A DNA stretch of 64,000 nucleotides from Acidovorax sp. DW039. GTDB taxonomy: Bacteria; Pseudomonadota; Gammaproteobacteria; Burkholderiales; Burkholderiaceae_C. Of the stretch, positions 54,199-62,973 are shown one piece after another; the first letter of the stretch is position 1, and each line of letters opens with the position of its first letter. Below the pieces are notes generated by a model that searched no databases, was not told the origin of the DNA, and was given only the letters and a program-made list of their open reading frames with translations. The position numbers were made by a program, and so were the translations under genes. The DNA is taken from the NCBI RefSeq assembly GCF_037101375.1, contig NZ_AP029020.1:62001-126000 (forward strand). The letters are read 5' to 3'.

Positions 54199-55857
54199 TC
54201 AGTGGGCGGATGTGGCTTGTTCTTCTTGCAGCTTGCGTGCAATCAGTTCACCCAAGGCTTTCTTTGACACCTTGCCAAATGTGGACACAGGGAAATCAGA
54301 TAGCACTTCCAGTCGCTCGGGCAGCTTGAACTTGGCGATTTCCTTTGTGAGCAGGAAACCCACCAGTTCCTTGAGGTGTAGCTTTTGGCCGGGCTTGAGG
54401 ATCACGAAAGCGCACATCTTTTCGCCCATGGCTTGGTCCGGCATGGGAACGCAGGCCACGTTTTGCACGGCGGGGTGCATGAGGATCAGGTTCTCGACCT
54501 CTTCGGCGCTGATCTTCTCGCCACCGCGGTTGATCAGGTCCTTCTTACGGCCCTCGACGATGTAGTTGCCGCTGGGGTGCTTACGCATCAGGTCGCCGGA
54601 GCGGTAGAAGCCCTCGGGCGTGAACTGGCGCGCGTTGTATTCGGGCACGCCGTAGTAGCCGCGCAGCGTGTAGGGGCCGCGCACGGTGAACTCGCCGACC
54701 TCACCGTCGGGCACCTCGCGCCCTTCGTCGTCGAGCAAAAGCACCTCGTCGTCCGGGCAGACCGGGCGGCCGCAGGTCTCCAGTTTCACTTCTTCAGGGT
54801 CGCTGGCGCGCACGAACATCAGTGTGCCTTCGGACATCCCGAAGTTCTCCTGTACGAATACGCCAGGGATCAGCGCGCGCGTCTTCGCGCGCACCTCGGG
54901 CTGCATGCGTTGGCCGCCGCTCTGGATCAGCTTCAGGCTGGACAGGTTGAAGTTCTCCACCGCCGGGTCGTTGATCAGTCGGATCAGCAGCGCTGGCACC
55001 ACCTTCAGGTGCGTGACCTTGTGCTTCTCGATCAGTGCGAACATCTCCGCTGGCCGGGTATTGCCGTGCAGAACCACCTTGGCGCCCTTGAACAGGAATC
55101 CCTGGATGCCCGGGCAGGCCAGTGGCAGATTGTGGGCGATCGGCAGCACCAGCAGCAGCACCGAGTCGGGCGTGATCTCGCACACCTCGGCCGCCGCCTT
55201 GGAGTTGTAGGCGTAGTCGTTGTTGGTGCGCGGGATCAGCTTGGGGATACCGGTGGTGCCACCCGAGAGCTGGAAAATGCAGGGGTCTGTTGGGGAGATC
55301 TGGATGTCGGCCAGGCGTGAGGTCGGAAGTGTGGCGGGCTTGCGGATCAGTTCGCGCAGCGAGACTTCGCCAGCGCCGGCTTCGCCCAGCACGATGCGGA
55401 ACTTCAGCGACGGGTTCTCGTTCTGCACACGCTGAATCACGGGCGCGAAGGCGAACTCGCCCACCGTCTCGGGGTAGACGCAGGTGGTGGCTCCCGAGAG
55501 ATGCACGAACTGGCTGATCTCGGCGTAGCGGTGTGTTACCAAGGCTGCGATGGGAATGCAGCCGATCTTCTGTAGTGCGAAGTACAGCACCACGAACTCG
55601 TGCACATTGGGCAGCGTGGGCACCACGCGGTCCAACGGTTGCAGGCCGAGCTCGAGCAGGTTGAGCGCGAGGTTAGAGCTGATGCGGTCCAGCTCGGCGT
55701 AGGTATAGACGGTGTCGCCGTCGATAAGCGCGACGCGCTCGGCGTAACGCAGGAAAACGTCGGCGAATTCCTGCGCCAGCGAGCGGTCCTGCCAGTAGCC
55801 TTTGGCGCGGTAGCGCGCGCCGAATTCAGGGGGAAAGGGAACGAAGCCTTCGAGCAT
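54199..55857 (-). CDS. AMP-forming aryl acid ligase (EntE/DhbE-like)
   Basis: 552 residues of the ANL superfamily. LSGGTTGIPKLIPRT is the ATP/AMP loop, NFGMSEGTLMF the A5 motif, YRSGDLMRKHPSGN and GRKKDLINRGGEKISAEEVE the hinge region, with the catalytic Lys near FGKVSKKALGE. The start (EGFVPFPPEFGARYRAKGYW) closely resembles 2,3-dihydroxybenzoate-AMP ligases. No carrier protein or NRPS gene is nearby and beta-oxidation genes follow, so a CoA ligase for a hydroxybenzoate or hydroxycinnamate is more likely than siderophore assembly. Confidence 0.82.
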   Translation of the reverse strand: MLEGFVPFPPEFGARYRAKGYWQDRSLAQEFADVFLRYAERVALIDGDTVYTYAELDRISSNLALNLLELGLQPLDRVVPTLPNVHEFVVLYFALQKIGCIPIAALVTHRYAEISQFVHLSGATTCVYPETVGEFAFAPVIQRVQNENPSLKFRIVLGEAGAGEVSLRELIRKPATLPTSRLADIQISPTDPCIFQLSGGTTGIPKLIPRTNNDYAYNSKAAAEVCEITPDSVLLLVLPIAHNLPLACPGIQGFLFKGAKVVLHGNTRPAEMFALIEKHKVTHLKVVPALLIRLINDPAVENFNLSSLKLIQSGGQRMQPEVRAKTRALIPGVFVQENFGMSEGTLMFVRASDPEEVKLETCGRPVCPDDEVLLLDDEGREVPDGEVGEFTVRGPYTLRGYYGVPEYNARQFTPEGFYRSGDLMRKHPSGNYIVEGRKKDLINRGGEKISAEEVENLILMHPAVQNVACVPMPDQAMGEKMCAFVILKPGQKLHLKELVGFLLTKEIAKFKLPERLEVLSDFPVSTFGKVSKKALGELIARKLQEEQATSAH

Positions 55858-55875
55858 GGAGATCTCCTCGGTGTG

Positions 55876-56649
55876 TCAGGTGGAACTCGTGAAGCCGCCG
55901 TCGATGACGACCACTTCGCCGGTGACAAAGCGCATGCCGGTGATTAAGTTCAGCATCACTTCGGCCACGTCGTCGGCGGTCACGCAGCGCTTGAGCGGTG
56001 TGGCCTTGGCGCGCGCACCCATGAGGGCGTCGTACTTGTCGCCCAGCATGCGCTCCATCCAGTCGCCTTCCATCCAGCCCGGTGCGACGGCGTTCACACG
56101 GATGTCCGGCCCTAGGTTCCAGGCCATCATCTTGGTCAGGCTCACCACGGCGGCTTTGCTGGCGGCGTACGGTGGCGGTTGCGGGCCGGGGCGCAGGCCT
56201 ACGATGCTGGCGGTGTTGACGATGCAGGGCTCGCCGCCGACTTCCTTGCTCTTGCGCAGCAGTTCCACTGCCGCGCGCGTCACCTGGAAGTTGCCGCGCA
56301 CATTGACCGCGAAGGTGCGGTCCCAAGCATCCATGTCCAGGCTGTCCAGGTCCTTGACTTTCCAGTTGGCAGTGGTGCCGGCGTTGTTGATTAGGGTGTC
56401 GAGATGGCCGAAGGTCTCGCCCACCTTGGCGAGCATCTGGCGCACGGCCGCGTCGTCGCTCACATCGCACTGCATCAGCATGGTCTGTGCGCCCAGGGCC
56501 TGCGCTTCTTCGGACACCGCCTGGGCGGCCTTGGCGCTGGAAGCGTAGTTGATGGCGACGTCGAAGCCGGCGCGTGCTAGGGCCAGCACTGCACTGCGAC
56601 CAATTCCTGTCCCGCCACCAGTGACGAGGGCTTTCTTGCGTTGTGTCAT
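55876..56649 (-). CDS. Short-chain dehydrogenase/reductase
   Basis: 257 residues: TGGGTGIGRSAVLALARAG (cofactor loop), NNAGTTANW, NTASIVG (catalytic Ser), YAASKAAVVSL (Tyr and Lys), and the C-terminal VTGEVVVIDGGFTSS. Probably an NAD(P)-dependent 3-hydroxyacyl-CoA or alcohol dehydrogenase in the operon's pathway. It is the second gene after the Bug receptor; 18 bp separate it from the ligase. Confidence 0.87.
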   Translation of the reverse strand: MTQRKKALVTGGGTGIGRSAVLALARAGFDVAINYASSAKAAQAVSEEAQALGAQTMLMQCDVSDDAAVRQMLAKVGETFGHLDTLINNAGTTANWKVKDLDSLDMDAWDRTFAVNVRGNFQVTRAAVELLRKSKEVGGEPCIVNTASIVGLRPGPQPPPYAASKAAVVSLTKMMAWNLGPDIRVNAVAPGWMEGDWMERMLGDKYDALMGARAKATPLKRCVTADDVAEVMLNLITGMRFVTGEVVVIDGGFTSST

Positions 56650-56731
56650 GAGGAGTCTCCAGTAAAAAAAGGGTGTGCAGGGTCCTAACCCCGGCCATCC
56701 GGGGTTTTGGAGCTGCGAGAAGAAGGGGGGC

Positions 56732-57718
56732 CTACTGGGCTAGGATGCCGAGGTCCGCTACGAGGCGCTTCATCGCTTTGTGCTGCTCGTCGAAGAAGGA
56801 GCGAGCCGTGGCCACGCTGTCTTGCCGCGGGTAAACTCCCATCTCGGCTAAGCGTGCTGCCACTTCCGGCGAGGCAGTGATGCGGTTCACGTCGCTGTTG
56901 ATGCGTTCGATAACTGCTTGCGGCGTGCCGGTTGGAACAATGATCTGGAACCAGCCGATGGCCTCGTAGCCTGGATAGGTCTCAGATACAGCCGGCACAT
57001 CGATGCCCGGCAGGCGCTTGGCCGAGGTTACGCCGATGGCGCGCAACCGGCCTGACTTAACGTGCTGCAGTAACCCGGGCACGCCGTCAATGGTGAGCAT
57101 TGCATCACCCGCCAGAACAGCCGACACGGCCTCGGGTGGGGCACGGAAGGGTACGGTGAAGAGGCCCATGCCGCCGGCTTTGCTCACCATCTCTCCGGCC
57201 AGGTGTGGCAGTGAGTTTAGTTGTGGTGCGGCAAAGTTCACCTTGCCGGGGTTGGCCTTCGCATACCTTGCCAGGTCAGCTACCGACTGTATGCCGCTGT
57301 TTGCCGGCACCGCCAGCATCAAGGGGCTAATGCCGACTGTGGCAACTGCGCTGAGTTCGGTTTCGGGGTTGAACTGTGGATTTTTGAACACCAGAGGGGT
57401 AATAGTGCCCATGGCGGCGGGAACGAATCCGATGGTGTAGCCGTCACGCGCCGACTTGGCCAGTGCTGACATGCCTGGGATTCCGCCCGCTCCAGGTCTG
57501 TTGTCTACCACTACACCCTGACCCCAAGCGGTGGCCAGCCGCTCACCGACTATGCGGGCAATGACGTCGGGGGCAGCGCCAGCCCCGACCGGTACGATCA
57601 TGCGTACAGGCTTGTCGGGCCAGTTCTGTGCATGTGCGTTGAACAAGGAGCAAGCGGTAGTCAGGGTCAGCAGAGTGAATGCGGACTGCGTGAACCCGCG
57701 CCGAGTCATAAGGTGCAT
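56732..57718 (-). CDS. Bug-type periplasmic solute-binding protein (TTT receptor)
   Basis: 328 residues. Signal peptide with a twin-Arg start (MTRRGFTQSAFTLLTLTTA) ending at NAHA. The mature part has the Bug fold: WPDKPVRMIVPVGAGAAPDVIARIV, VDNRPGAGG and a long C-terminal lobe. Such receptors bind carboxylates for tripartite tricarboxylate transporters. No TctA/TctB membrane genes are in the window, so it may serve as an orphan receptor. It is the first gene of the operon, divergent from the LysR gene. Confidence 0.88.
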   Translation of the reverse strand: MHLMTRRGFTQSAFTLLTLTTACSLFNAHAQNWPDKPVRMIVPVGAGAAPDVIARIVGERLATAWGQGVVVDNRPGAGGIPGMSALAKSARDGYTIGFVPAAMGTITPLVFKNPQFNPETELSAVATVGISPLMLAVPANSGIQSVADLARYAKANPGKVNFAAPQLNSLPHLAGEMVSKAGGMGLFTVPFRAPPEAVSAVLAGDAMLTIDGVPGLLQHVKSGRLRAIGVTSAKRLPGIDVPAVSETYPGYEAIGWFQIIVPTGTPQAVIERINSDVNRITASPEVAARLAEMGVYPRQDSVATARSFFDEQHKAMKRLVADLGILAQ

Positions 57719-57748
57719 GTCTTGTCTCCGTCATGTTTGTTTTTAGTG

Positions 57749-57763
57749 CCCATAACGTATGGG
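57749..57763. promoter_or_regulatory. LysR-type operator (CCCATA-ACG-TATGGG)
   Basis: A perfect 6-bp inverted repeat lies 30 bp upstream of the Bug gene and about 95 bp upstream of the LysR gene, in the shared divergent promoter region. Confidence 0.55.
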
Positions 57764-57858
57764 ATGAAACAGACTCTAGACGGAGGGCAGCATTCCAATA
57801 AGATGGTGCAATATCCAAAGCGATGTTTTTTTTACATCCCCGGATTAACCCTTGTTCC

Positions 57859-58752
57859 ATGAAACTCGAACAACTTCGGCATCTGATTGCTATCGTTGAA
57901 CACGGCAGCCTACGCGCAGCCTCGCGTCGCCTCGAAGTAGCCCAACCGGCGCTAACGCGTAGCGTGCGTTCGCTAGAACGAGAACTGGGAGTGGACCTGT
58001 TTGCGCGCCAGACTTCGGGCATGGTTTTGACAGCTGAAGGCGTACGCTTTCACCGCCGAGCCTGTGCCATTGCTAACGAGGCGCGGCGTGCCGTTGAGGA
58101 GGTGCAACAACCCGGACCTGGGTACGAAGGCACGGTGTCGATTGCACTGTCCATCATGCCGCATCTAGGCATGTTGCCCGAGGCGCTGCCGGTGTTCCGC
58201 CGTAGCTATCCCAAAGTTAAACTGAATATCACCGAAAGCCTTCTCCCCGCCGTGGAAGGATCTCTGCGTGAGGGCGGCATCGACTTTTATCTAGGTGCAG
58301 CACCTCGTCTTAAGCCGGCGCCGGGTTTGACGTTGCTGCATCTATGCAATAACACTCGTGTAGTTGTCTGCCGCAAAGGCCATCCTCTTGCGGGAGCTCG
58401 TAGCCTCAAGGAGCTGTCTGGTGCGGAATGGGCGGTCACCTCCATCGATCACAACGTCGAAGAAGACCTAGAGCACCTGTTCGGCGCACATGGACTAAAT
58501 GCACCGCGGGTCATGTTGCGAGCGCATTCGGCGTTGTCTGTCCAAGTGGCGCTAGCCCGGACTGATCTGCTGACCATGTTACCTAGGCAATGGGTGAGTT
58601 TTGCGATGACGCAAGATCTGCTTGACGTGGTGCCGGTGTGCGAAACGCTCCCTGCGCCAGCCATTGTGCTGGTTCGTCGTCCAGACCTTCCGCTGTCGCC
58701 GCCGTCGGAATTCTTCTGCGACGTGCTTCTACGCAGTTTGCCGCATGTCTGA
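57859..58752 (+). CDS. LysR-type regulator of the CoA-dependent operon
   Basis: 297 residues from the ATG at 57859 (MKLEQLRHLIAIVEHGSLRA). Winged helix at about 4-62 (ASRRLEVAQPALTRSVRSLE), then an effector domain. Divergent from the eight-gene operon with a palindrome between them, so it is most likely its regulator. Of the LysR genes in this window it is most like the one at 43706-44641 in the HTH part (RRVGVSQPALTKM versus RRLEVAQPALTRS). Confidence 0.83.
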   Translation: MKLEQLRHLIAIVEHGSLRAASRRLEVAQPALTRSVRSLERELGVDLFARQTSGMVLTAEGVRFHRRACAIANEARRAVEEVQQPGPGYEGTVSIALSIMPHLGMLPEALPVFRRSYPKVKLNITESLLPAVEGSLREGGIDFYLGAAPRLKPAPGLTLLHLCNNTRVVVCRKGHPLAGARSLKELSGAEWAVTSIDHNVEEDLEHLFGAHGLNAPRVMLRAHSALSVQVALARTDLLTMLPRQWVSFAMTQDLLDVVPVCETLPAPAIVLVRRPDLPLSPPSEFFCDVLLRSLPHV

Positions 58753-59084
58753 ATCATCGCTACGAATATGGACTGTATCTACCTTACCTTGCAATCCACT
58801 TGTAGCGATTGCAATGTTGGCATGTGTGATGCAGGCCCTGAAATGGCGCTCCTGATCTTCAGCAAGGCCGTGCCGCGAAACGGTAGTGGGGATGTTCATT
58901 TCCGATGCTTCACCCTCATTTGGCATATGTGGAGAGGTGATACTGCGGTAAAGCCGCCTCCTACTATGGCGTGTCATCATTCAAGGCTGTACAAATCCCT
59001 TGCGCTACGGCCTCTCAGACCTGCCAAACCATGGACGCAGCCAAGTGAATAGCTCACAGAAAGTTGCAGGCAGTCTTGTCCTAG
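58753..59084. other. Intergenic region before an IS
   Basis: 332 bp between the LysR gene and an IS5-group element. No gene, hairpin or repeat that I can support. Confidence 0.35.
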
Positions 59085-60266
59085 GGATTCTTTGCACGAA
59101 TCCCCCAAGCGATGTGATTGCTCGGAGGGCTGAAGCCGAGACAATAGTCGCATGAAGCAAAGCAGCCTGGGCCTTAGCAAAACAGGCGGGCGCACCCGCA
59201 AGCGCGAGTTCCTGGACGCCATTGAAATGGTGGTGCCCTGGACTGAGCTGGTCTCGCTCATAGAGCCGTACGCGCCCGAAGCCGGACGCCGGGGTCAGCA
59301 GCCCTTTGCAGTCCAGACCCTGCTGCGCATCCACTTTATGCAGCAATGGTTCAAGCTCAGCGATCCCGCCATGGAAGAAGCGCTGCACGACGTGCCAGCC
59401 TTTCGGGACCTTGCGGGCCTGACCCACTGGGACGAACAGATTCCCAGTGAATCGAGCATCCTGCGGTTTCGCCACCTGCTGGAGCGCCACAAGCTGGCCG
59501 ATCAGATCCTGGCCACGGTCAATGCGCTGCTGCATGCCAAAGGGCTGCAGCTCAAAGCAGGCACGGTGGTGGATGCCACGCTGATTGCCGCACCCACTTC
59601 CACCAAGAACCAAAGCGGCGAGCGCGACCACGAGATGCACCAAAGCAAGAAGGGCAACCAGTGGTACTTCGGTATGAAAGCCCACATTGGCGTGGATGCG
59701 GACTCGGGCCTGGTGCACACGGTGCGAGGCACTAGCGGCAACGTGGGTGACGTGATCGAAGCCAACAGCCTATTGCACGGGCAGGAGACAGAAGCATTTG
59801 GAGATGCGGGCTACCAAGGCGTGCACAAACGGCCTGATGCCAAGCCAACCGTGCGCTGGCACGTAGCCATGCGTCCAGGATTGCGCCGGGAGTTGGACAA
59901 GGACAAGCCTCTTGAGGCGCTGATCGATCAACTGGAGTGCACCAAGGCTAGCATCCGGGCGAAGGTGGAGCACCCGTTTCGAGTGCTCAAGCAGCAGTTT
60001 GGGTACGTGAAGGTGCGCTACCGGGGACTCAAGAAGAACACGGCGCAGATCGTTACGCTGTTTGCGCTGTCAAACCTGTGGATGGCATGGCACAAGTTGA
60101 TGGCTTGTATGGGGCAGGTGCGTCTGCAAGGGGCGTAATGCCCCAGCGAAGCCGGGCAATTGCCCTCGCGCAGCGCCTGCTGGGCGTGCCCCATTACCCA
60201 AAGCTGGTGCTGTTTGAGTTCGGGCGTCGCTACGGCACAGTCAGAACCGATTCGTGAAGAGCTTCC
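59085..60266 (+). mobile_element. IS5-group insertion sequence with CTAG target duplication
   Basis: 1,182 bp. CTAG at 59081-59084 and 60267-60270 is the expected YTAR duplication. Terminal repeats start GGATTCTTTGCACGAATC (left) and, inverted, GGAAGCTCTTCACGAATC (right), matching in 14 of 18 positions. It has one complete transposase. Clean ends and an intact gene suggest a recent insertion. Confidence 0.93.
59152..60138 (+). CDS. IS5-group transposase (DDE)
   Basis: 328 residues. DUF772-type N-terminus (PFAVQTLLRIHFMQQWFKLS), the first Asp in VVDATLIAAPT, the second in FGDAGYQGVHKRP, and the catalytic Glu in RAKVEHPFRVLKQQFG, with the Y-(2)-R-(3)-E-(6)-K pattern of IS4/IS5 enzymes. Complete. 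Confidence 0.93.
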   Translation: MKQSSLGLSKTGGRTRKREFLDAIEMVVPWTELVSLIEPYAPEAGRRGQQPFAVQTLLRIHFMQQWFKLSDPAMEEALHDVPAFRDLAGLTHWDEQIPSESSILRFRHLLERHKLADQILATVNALLHAKGLQLKAGTVVDATLIAAPTSTKNQSGERDHEMHQSKKGNQWYFGMKAHIGVDADSGLVHTVRGTSGNVGDVIEANSLLHGQETEAFGDAGYQGVHKRPDAKPTVRWHVAMRPGLRRELDKDKPLEALIDQLECTKASIRAKVEHPFRVLKQQFGYVKVRYRGLKKNTAQIVTLFALSNLWMAWHKLMACMGQVRLQGA

Positions 60267-60270
60267 CTAG

Positions 60271-60577
60271 CGAGTGGCAATGCACCGGTATTGTTTCAGG
60301 CGTGCATAGATGTTTTCTATCAGATGCCGCACCTTATATAGATCGTGGTCATATTCGCGTTGCTGCTTGTTCGTTCTTGAAGATCACAAAAACGGACTGG
60401 CAGGTCACTCCATGGGATGTCTACACGGTAGCGGTTCAGCACGGCGTTAACGAACAGTCGGTAGCGCAAGGCATGCCCCGCATGACGAGGCAGAAGGTAC
60501 CTGATGAGTTTCCATTAGGTATCAAGCAGGGCGTATCTTTTACTCACGGCCTCTACATGGGCTGGAGACAGGATCTT
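60271..60577. other. Intergenic region between IS and catR
   Basis: About 307 bp; only short open frames. I see no feature here. Confidence 0.35.
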
Positions 60578-61561
60578 TCAACTATGCGGGGGCTTTGATT
60601 GATGACACTCTCTTGGAGAAGGTGCAGGAGAGACAGCTGCGCCCGGAAACACGCTGTGCTCCACATCCAGCCAGGGCGGGTTCTCTGCATACATGGCGGC
60701 TACCATTTCCTTGATGGCCGGGATGTACCAGGCCGTGTCGTGGAGCCTGTGACTCATGATGATGGGCGAGGTGATGCGCGGATCATCAATCAGCCGGTAA
60801 TGCAGGTCACTGCGCAGGCGGGCAGACGCCGGTATCAGGCACAGACCTGACTCCGCAGCCACCAGGCCCAGGGCGGTCTGGATCTCACGCACTTCATGCA
60901 CCCGGGCAGGCCGTACGCCATGGTCGTTCAGCAGGCTCAGAACATGGTCTGCAAAGCTGGGGCGCGGCTCCTTGGGGTACACGATGAGGGTCTGCCCGCT
61001 GATGGCGTCCAATGCCACGCGGTTGGTCTCTGCAGCCAGCGCAAACGCGGGCGGTATGGCCAGCACCAGCCGCTCCTCACGCAAGATGGTCCGCGCCACG
61101 GTGGAATCGTTGCCCCGCACGCGCCCGAACCCCACGTCGATGCGACCCGACTTGAGCGCAGCAAACTGCTGCTGCGACGTCAGCTCCACCAGCTGAATGC
61201 CCACATCGGGGTAGCTCTGGCGCAGCTTGCGCACCAGCATGGGCAGCCCCCCGTACAGCGTTGAAGCAACAAACCCGATGGACAGGGTCTGTTGCTGGTT
61301 GAGCCCGATCTGACGCGTTGTGGCTTTGAGCTGATCCACACGGTTGAGGATTTGCAGGGCCTGCTCATAGAACATGCGACCCGCTTCTGTCAGACGCAAA
61401 GGCCGACTGTTGCGAAGAATGAGCTGTACCCCAAGCTCTTCCTCCAGCAACTGAATCTGTCGGCTCAGCGGAGGTTGGGCGATGTGCAACAGCTCGGACG
61501 CCCGCGTGAAATTGCGGGCGTTGGCGACGGCGACAAAGTACTTGAGCTGGCGGATATCCAT
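60578..61561 (-). CDS. catR: LysR-type regulator of the catechol genes (CatR/BenM-like)
   Basis: 327 residues from the ATG at 61561; the open frame to 61630 is not needed. MDIRQLKYFVAVANARNFTR and the HTH ELLHIAQPPLSRQIQLLEEE are typical of the CatR/CatM/BenM/CbnR group, followed by the effector domain (LSIGFVASTLYGGLP). Known members bind cis,cis-muconate and activate catBA. Divergent from catB with a matching operator between them. The C-terminal ~25 residues (Pro/Ser-rich) are longer than usual. Confidence 0.87.
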   Translation of the reverse strand: MDIRQLKYFVAVANARNFTRASELLHIAQPPLSRQIQLLEEELGVQLILRNSRPLRLTEAGRMFYEQALQILNRVDQLKATTRQIGLNQQQTLSIGFVASTLYGGLPMLVRKLRQSYPDVGIQLVELTSQQQFAALKSGRIDVGFGRVRGNDSTVARTILREERLVLAIPPAFALAAETNRVALDAISGQTLIVYPKEPRPSFADHVLSLLNDHGVRPARVHEVREIQTALGLVAAESGLCLIPASARLRSDLHYRLIDDPRITSPIIMSHRLHDTAWYIPAIKEMVAAMYAENPPWLDVEHSVFPGAAVSPAPSPRECHQSKPPHS

Positions 61562-61577
61562 CAGGGTAAACCATAGG

Positions 61578-61600
61578 TTTGCGAATGACACATTCGCAAA
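61578..61600. promoter_or_regulatory. Perfect 10-bp palindrome in the catR leader
   Basis: TTTGCGAATG-ACA-CATTCGCAAA lies 17 bp upstream of the catR start. It is a perfect inverted repeat and may be a second operator for CatR autoregulation or a hairpin in the catR mRNA. Confidence 0.6.
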
Positions 61601-61631
61601 CTGTTGATTTGTATAGCAATGCACGAACACT

Positions 61632-61646
61632 ATACCTTGAAAGTAT
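61632..61646. promoter_or_regulatory. CatM/BenM-type operator (ATAC-N7-GTAT)
   Basis: ATACCTTGAAAGTAT matches exactly the consensus ATAC-N7-GTAT known for BenM and CatM. It lies 59 bp upstream of catB and 71 bp upstream of catR, the right place for muconate-dependent activation. Confidence 0.78.
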
Positions 61647-61704
61647 GGTGCAAGACCTATTTGGTGTTGGATGTCCGAAGGGGTTCAGGCGTTCAATCCG
61701 GTCC

Positions 61705-62901
61705 ATGCAATACACACAACGTCCTCATTCCACCGCAGATGCCGCGGTCATCGAGCGGGTGGAGACCCTGCTGCTGGATTTGCCCACCATCCGTCCGCAT
61801 CAGCTGTCGATGGCCACGATGAACGGACAAACCCTGATGCTGGTACGCATCTACTGCGCAGATGGCACCGTGGGAGTGGGCGAAGGCACCACCATCGGAG
61901 GTCTGGCCTACGGAGCGGAATCGCCTGAAGGCATGAAGCTGGCGGTCGACACCTACTTTGCCCCGCTGCTTATCGGCGCTGACGCCAACCATGTGCCTGC
62001 CATCATGGCGCGGCTGAACAAGGCGATCAAGGACAACCGGTTTGCCAAGTGCGCCATCGAGACCGCATTGTTCGATGCACTCGGCCATCGCACGGGCCTG
62101 CCCGTTTCGCAGTTGCTGGGCGGCCGGGTGCGCGACAGTCTGCCCATCGCCTGGACGCTGGCCTCTGGCGACACGGCCAAGGACATTGACGAAGCCGAGC
62201 GCATGCTGACACAGCGCAGGCACAACATTTTCAAGCTCAAGATTGGCCGCCGCGCCGTCGCCGACGATGTGGCTCACGTAGCCGCCATCAAGAAGGCACT
62301 GGGAGACCGCGCCTCAGTGCGCGTAGATGTGAACATGGCCTGGAGTGAACTGGAGGCACAGCAGGGGCTGGCAGCGCTGGTGGATGCAGGCTGTGATCTG
62401 GTCGAACAGCCCGTAGCCTCGGTGGACGCCTTGGCACGCCTCAAAGGTCGTCATGCCATCGCCGTGATGGCGGATGAATCGCTCACCGGACCGGCCTCAG
62501 CCTTCGCCCTCGCTCGCGTGGCCGGCGCTGATGTATTCGCCATCAAGATTGAACAGTCTGGCGGTCTGCTGGAAGCACTGCAAGTGGCTGCCATTGCCGA
62601 TGCGGCGGGCATCGAGCTCTACGGCGGCACCATGCTGGAGGGTGCCGTAGGCACCATGGCATCGGCCCACGTGTTTGCCACGTTCCGCACCCTGCAGTGG
62701 GGTACGGAGCTTTTCGGCCCCTTGCTGCTGACGGAGGAAATCCTCACCGAACCCCTGCAGTACAGGGACTTTCAGCTCCCTGTACCCACCACCCCCGGCC
62801 TGGGTATTGCGCTGGATGAAGACCGCGTGCAGCACTTCCGTCGGGATCGCCCCCGCACCAGCGTTACCACGTCAGGCCCGCAGGCCGCCGCAGCGCACTG
62901 A
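61705..62901 (+). CDS. catB: Muconate cycloisomerase
   Basis: 398 residues from the ATG at 61705 (MQYTQRPHSTADAAVIERVE). Enolase superfamily: general base Lys in FKLKIGRR, metal ligands in RVDVNMAW (Asp), LVEQPV (Glu) and VMADES (Asp), and the second Lys in FAIKIEQSGG. It turns cis,cis-muconate into muconolactone. The upstream open frame to 61579 is leader. The spacing to catA is 72 bp, the usual catBA order. Confidence 0.93.
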   Translation: MQYTQRPHSTADAAVIERVETLLLDLPTIRPHQLSMATMNGQTLMLVRIYCADGTVGVGEGTTIGGLAYGAESPEGMKLAVDTYFAPLLIGADANHVPAIMARLNKAIKDNRFAKCAIETALFDALGHRTGLPVSQLLGGRVRDSLPIAWTLASGDTAKDIDEAERMLTQRRHNIFKLKIGRRAVADDVAHVAAIKKALGDRASVRVDVNMAWSELEAQQGLAALVDAGCDLVEQPVASVDALARLKGRHAIAVMADESLTGPASAFALARVAGADVFAIKIEQSGGLLEALQVAAIADAAGIELYGGTMLEGAVGTMASAHVFATFRTLQWGTELFGPLLLTEEILTEPLQYRDFQLPVPTTPGLGIALDEDRVQHFRRDRPRTSVTTSGPQAAAAH

Positions 62902-62973
62902 CCCAGATGCGATCTACGCATTCACTGTTTCGCCGCCCCCACCATTGCCCCACAACAATCCAAGGAGATAACC

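Noticed and set aside
54199..55857. Siderophore biosynthesis role for the EntE-like ligase
   Set aside because: No isochorismatase, carrier protein or NRPS gene is present, and the operon contains beta-oxidation enzymes and a Bug receptor.
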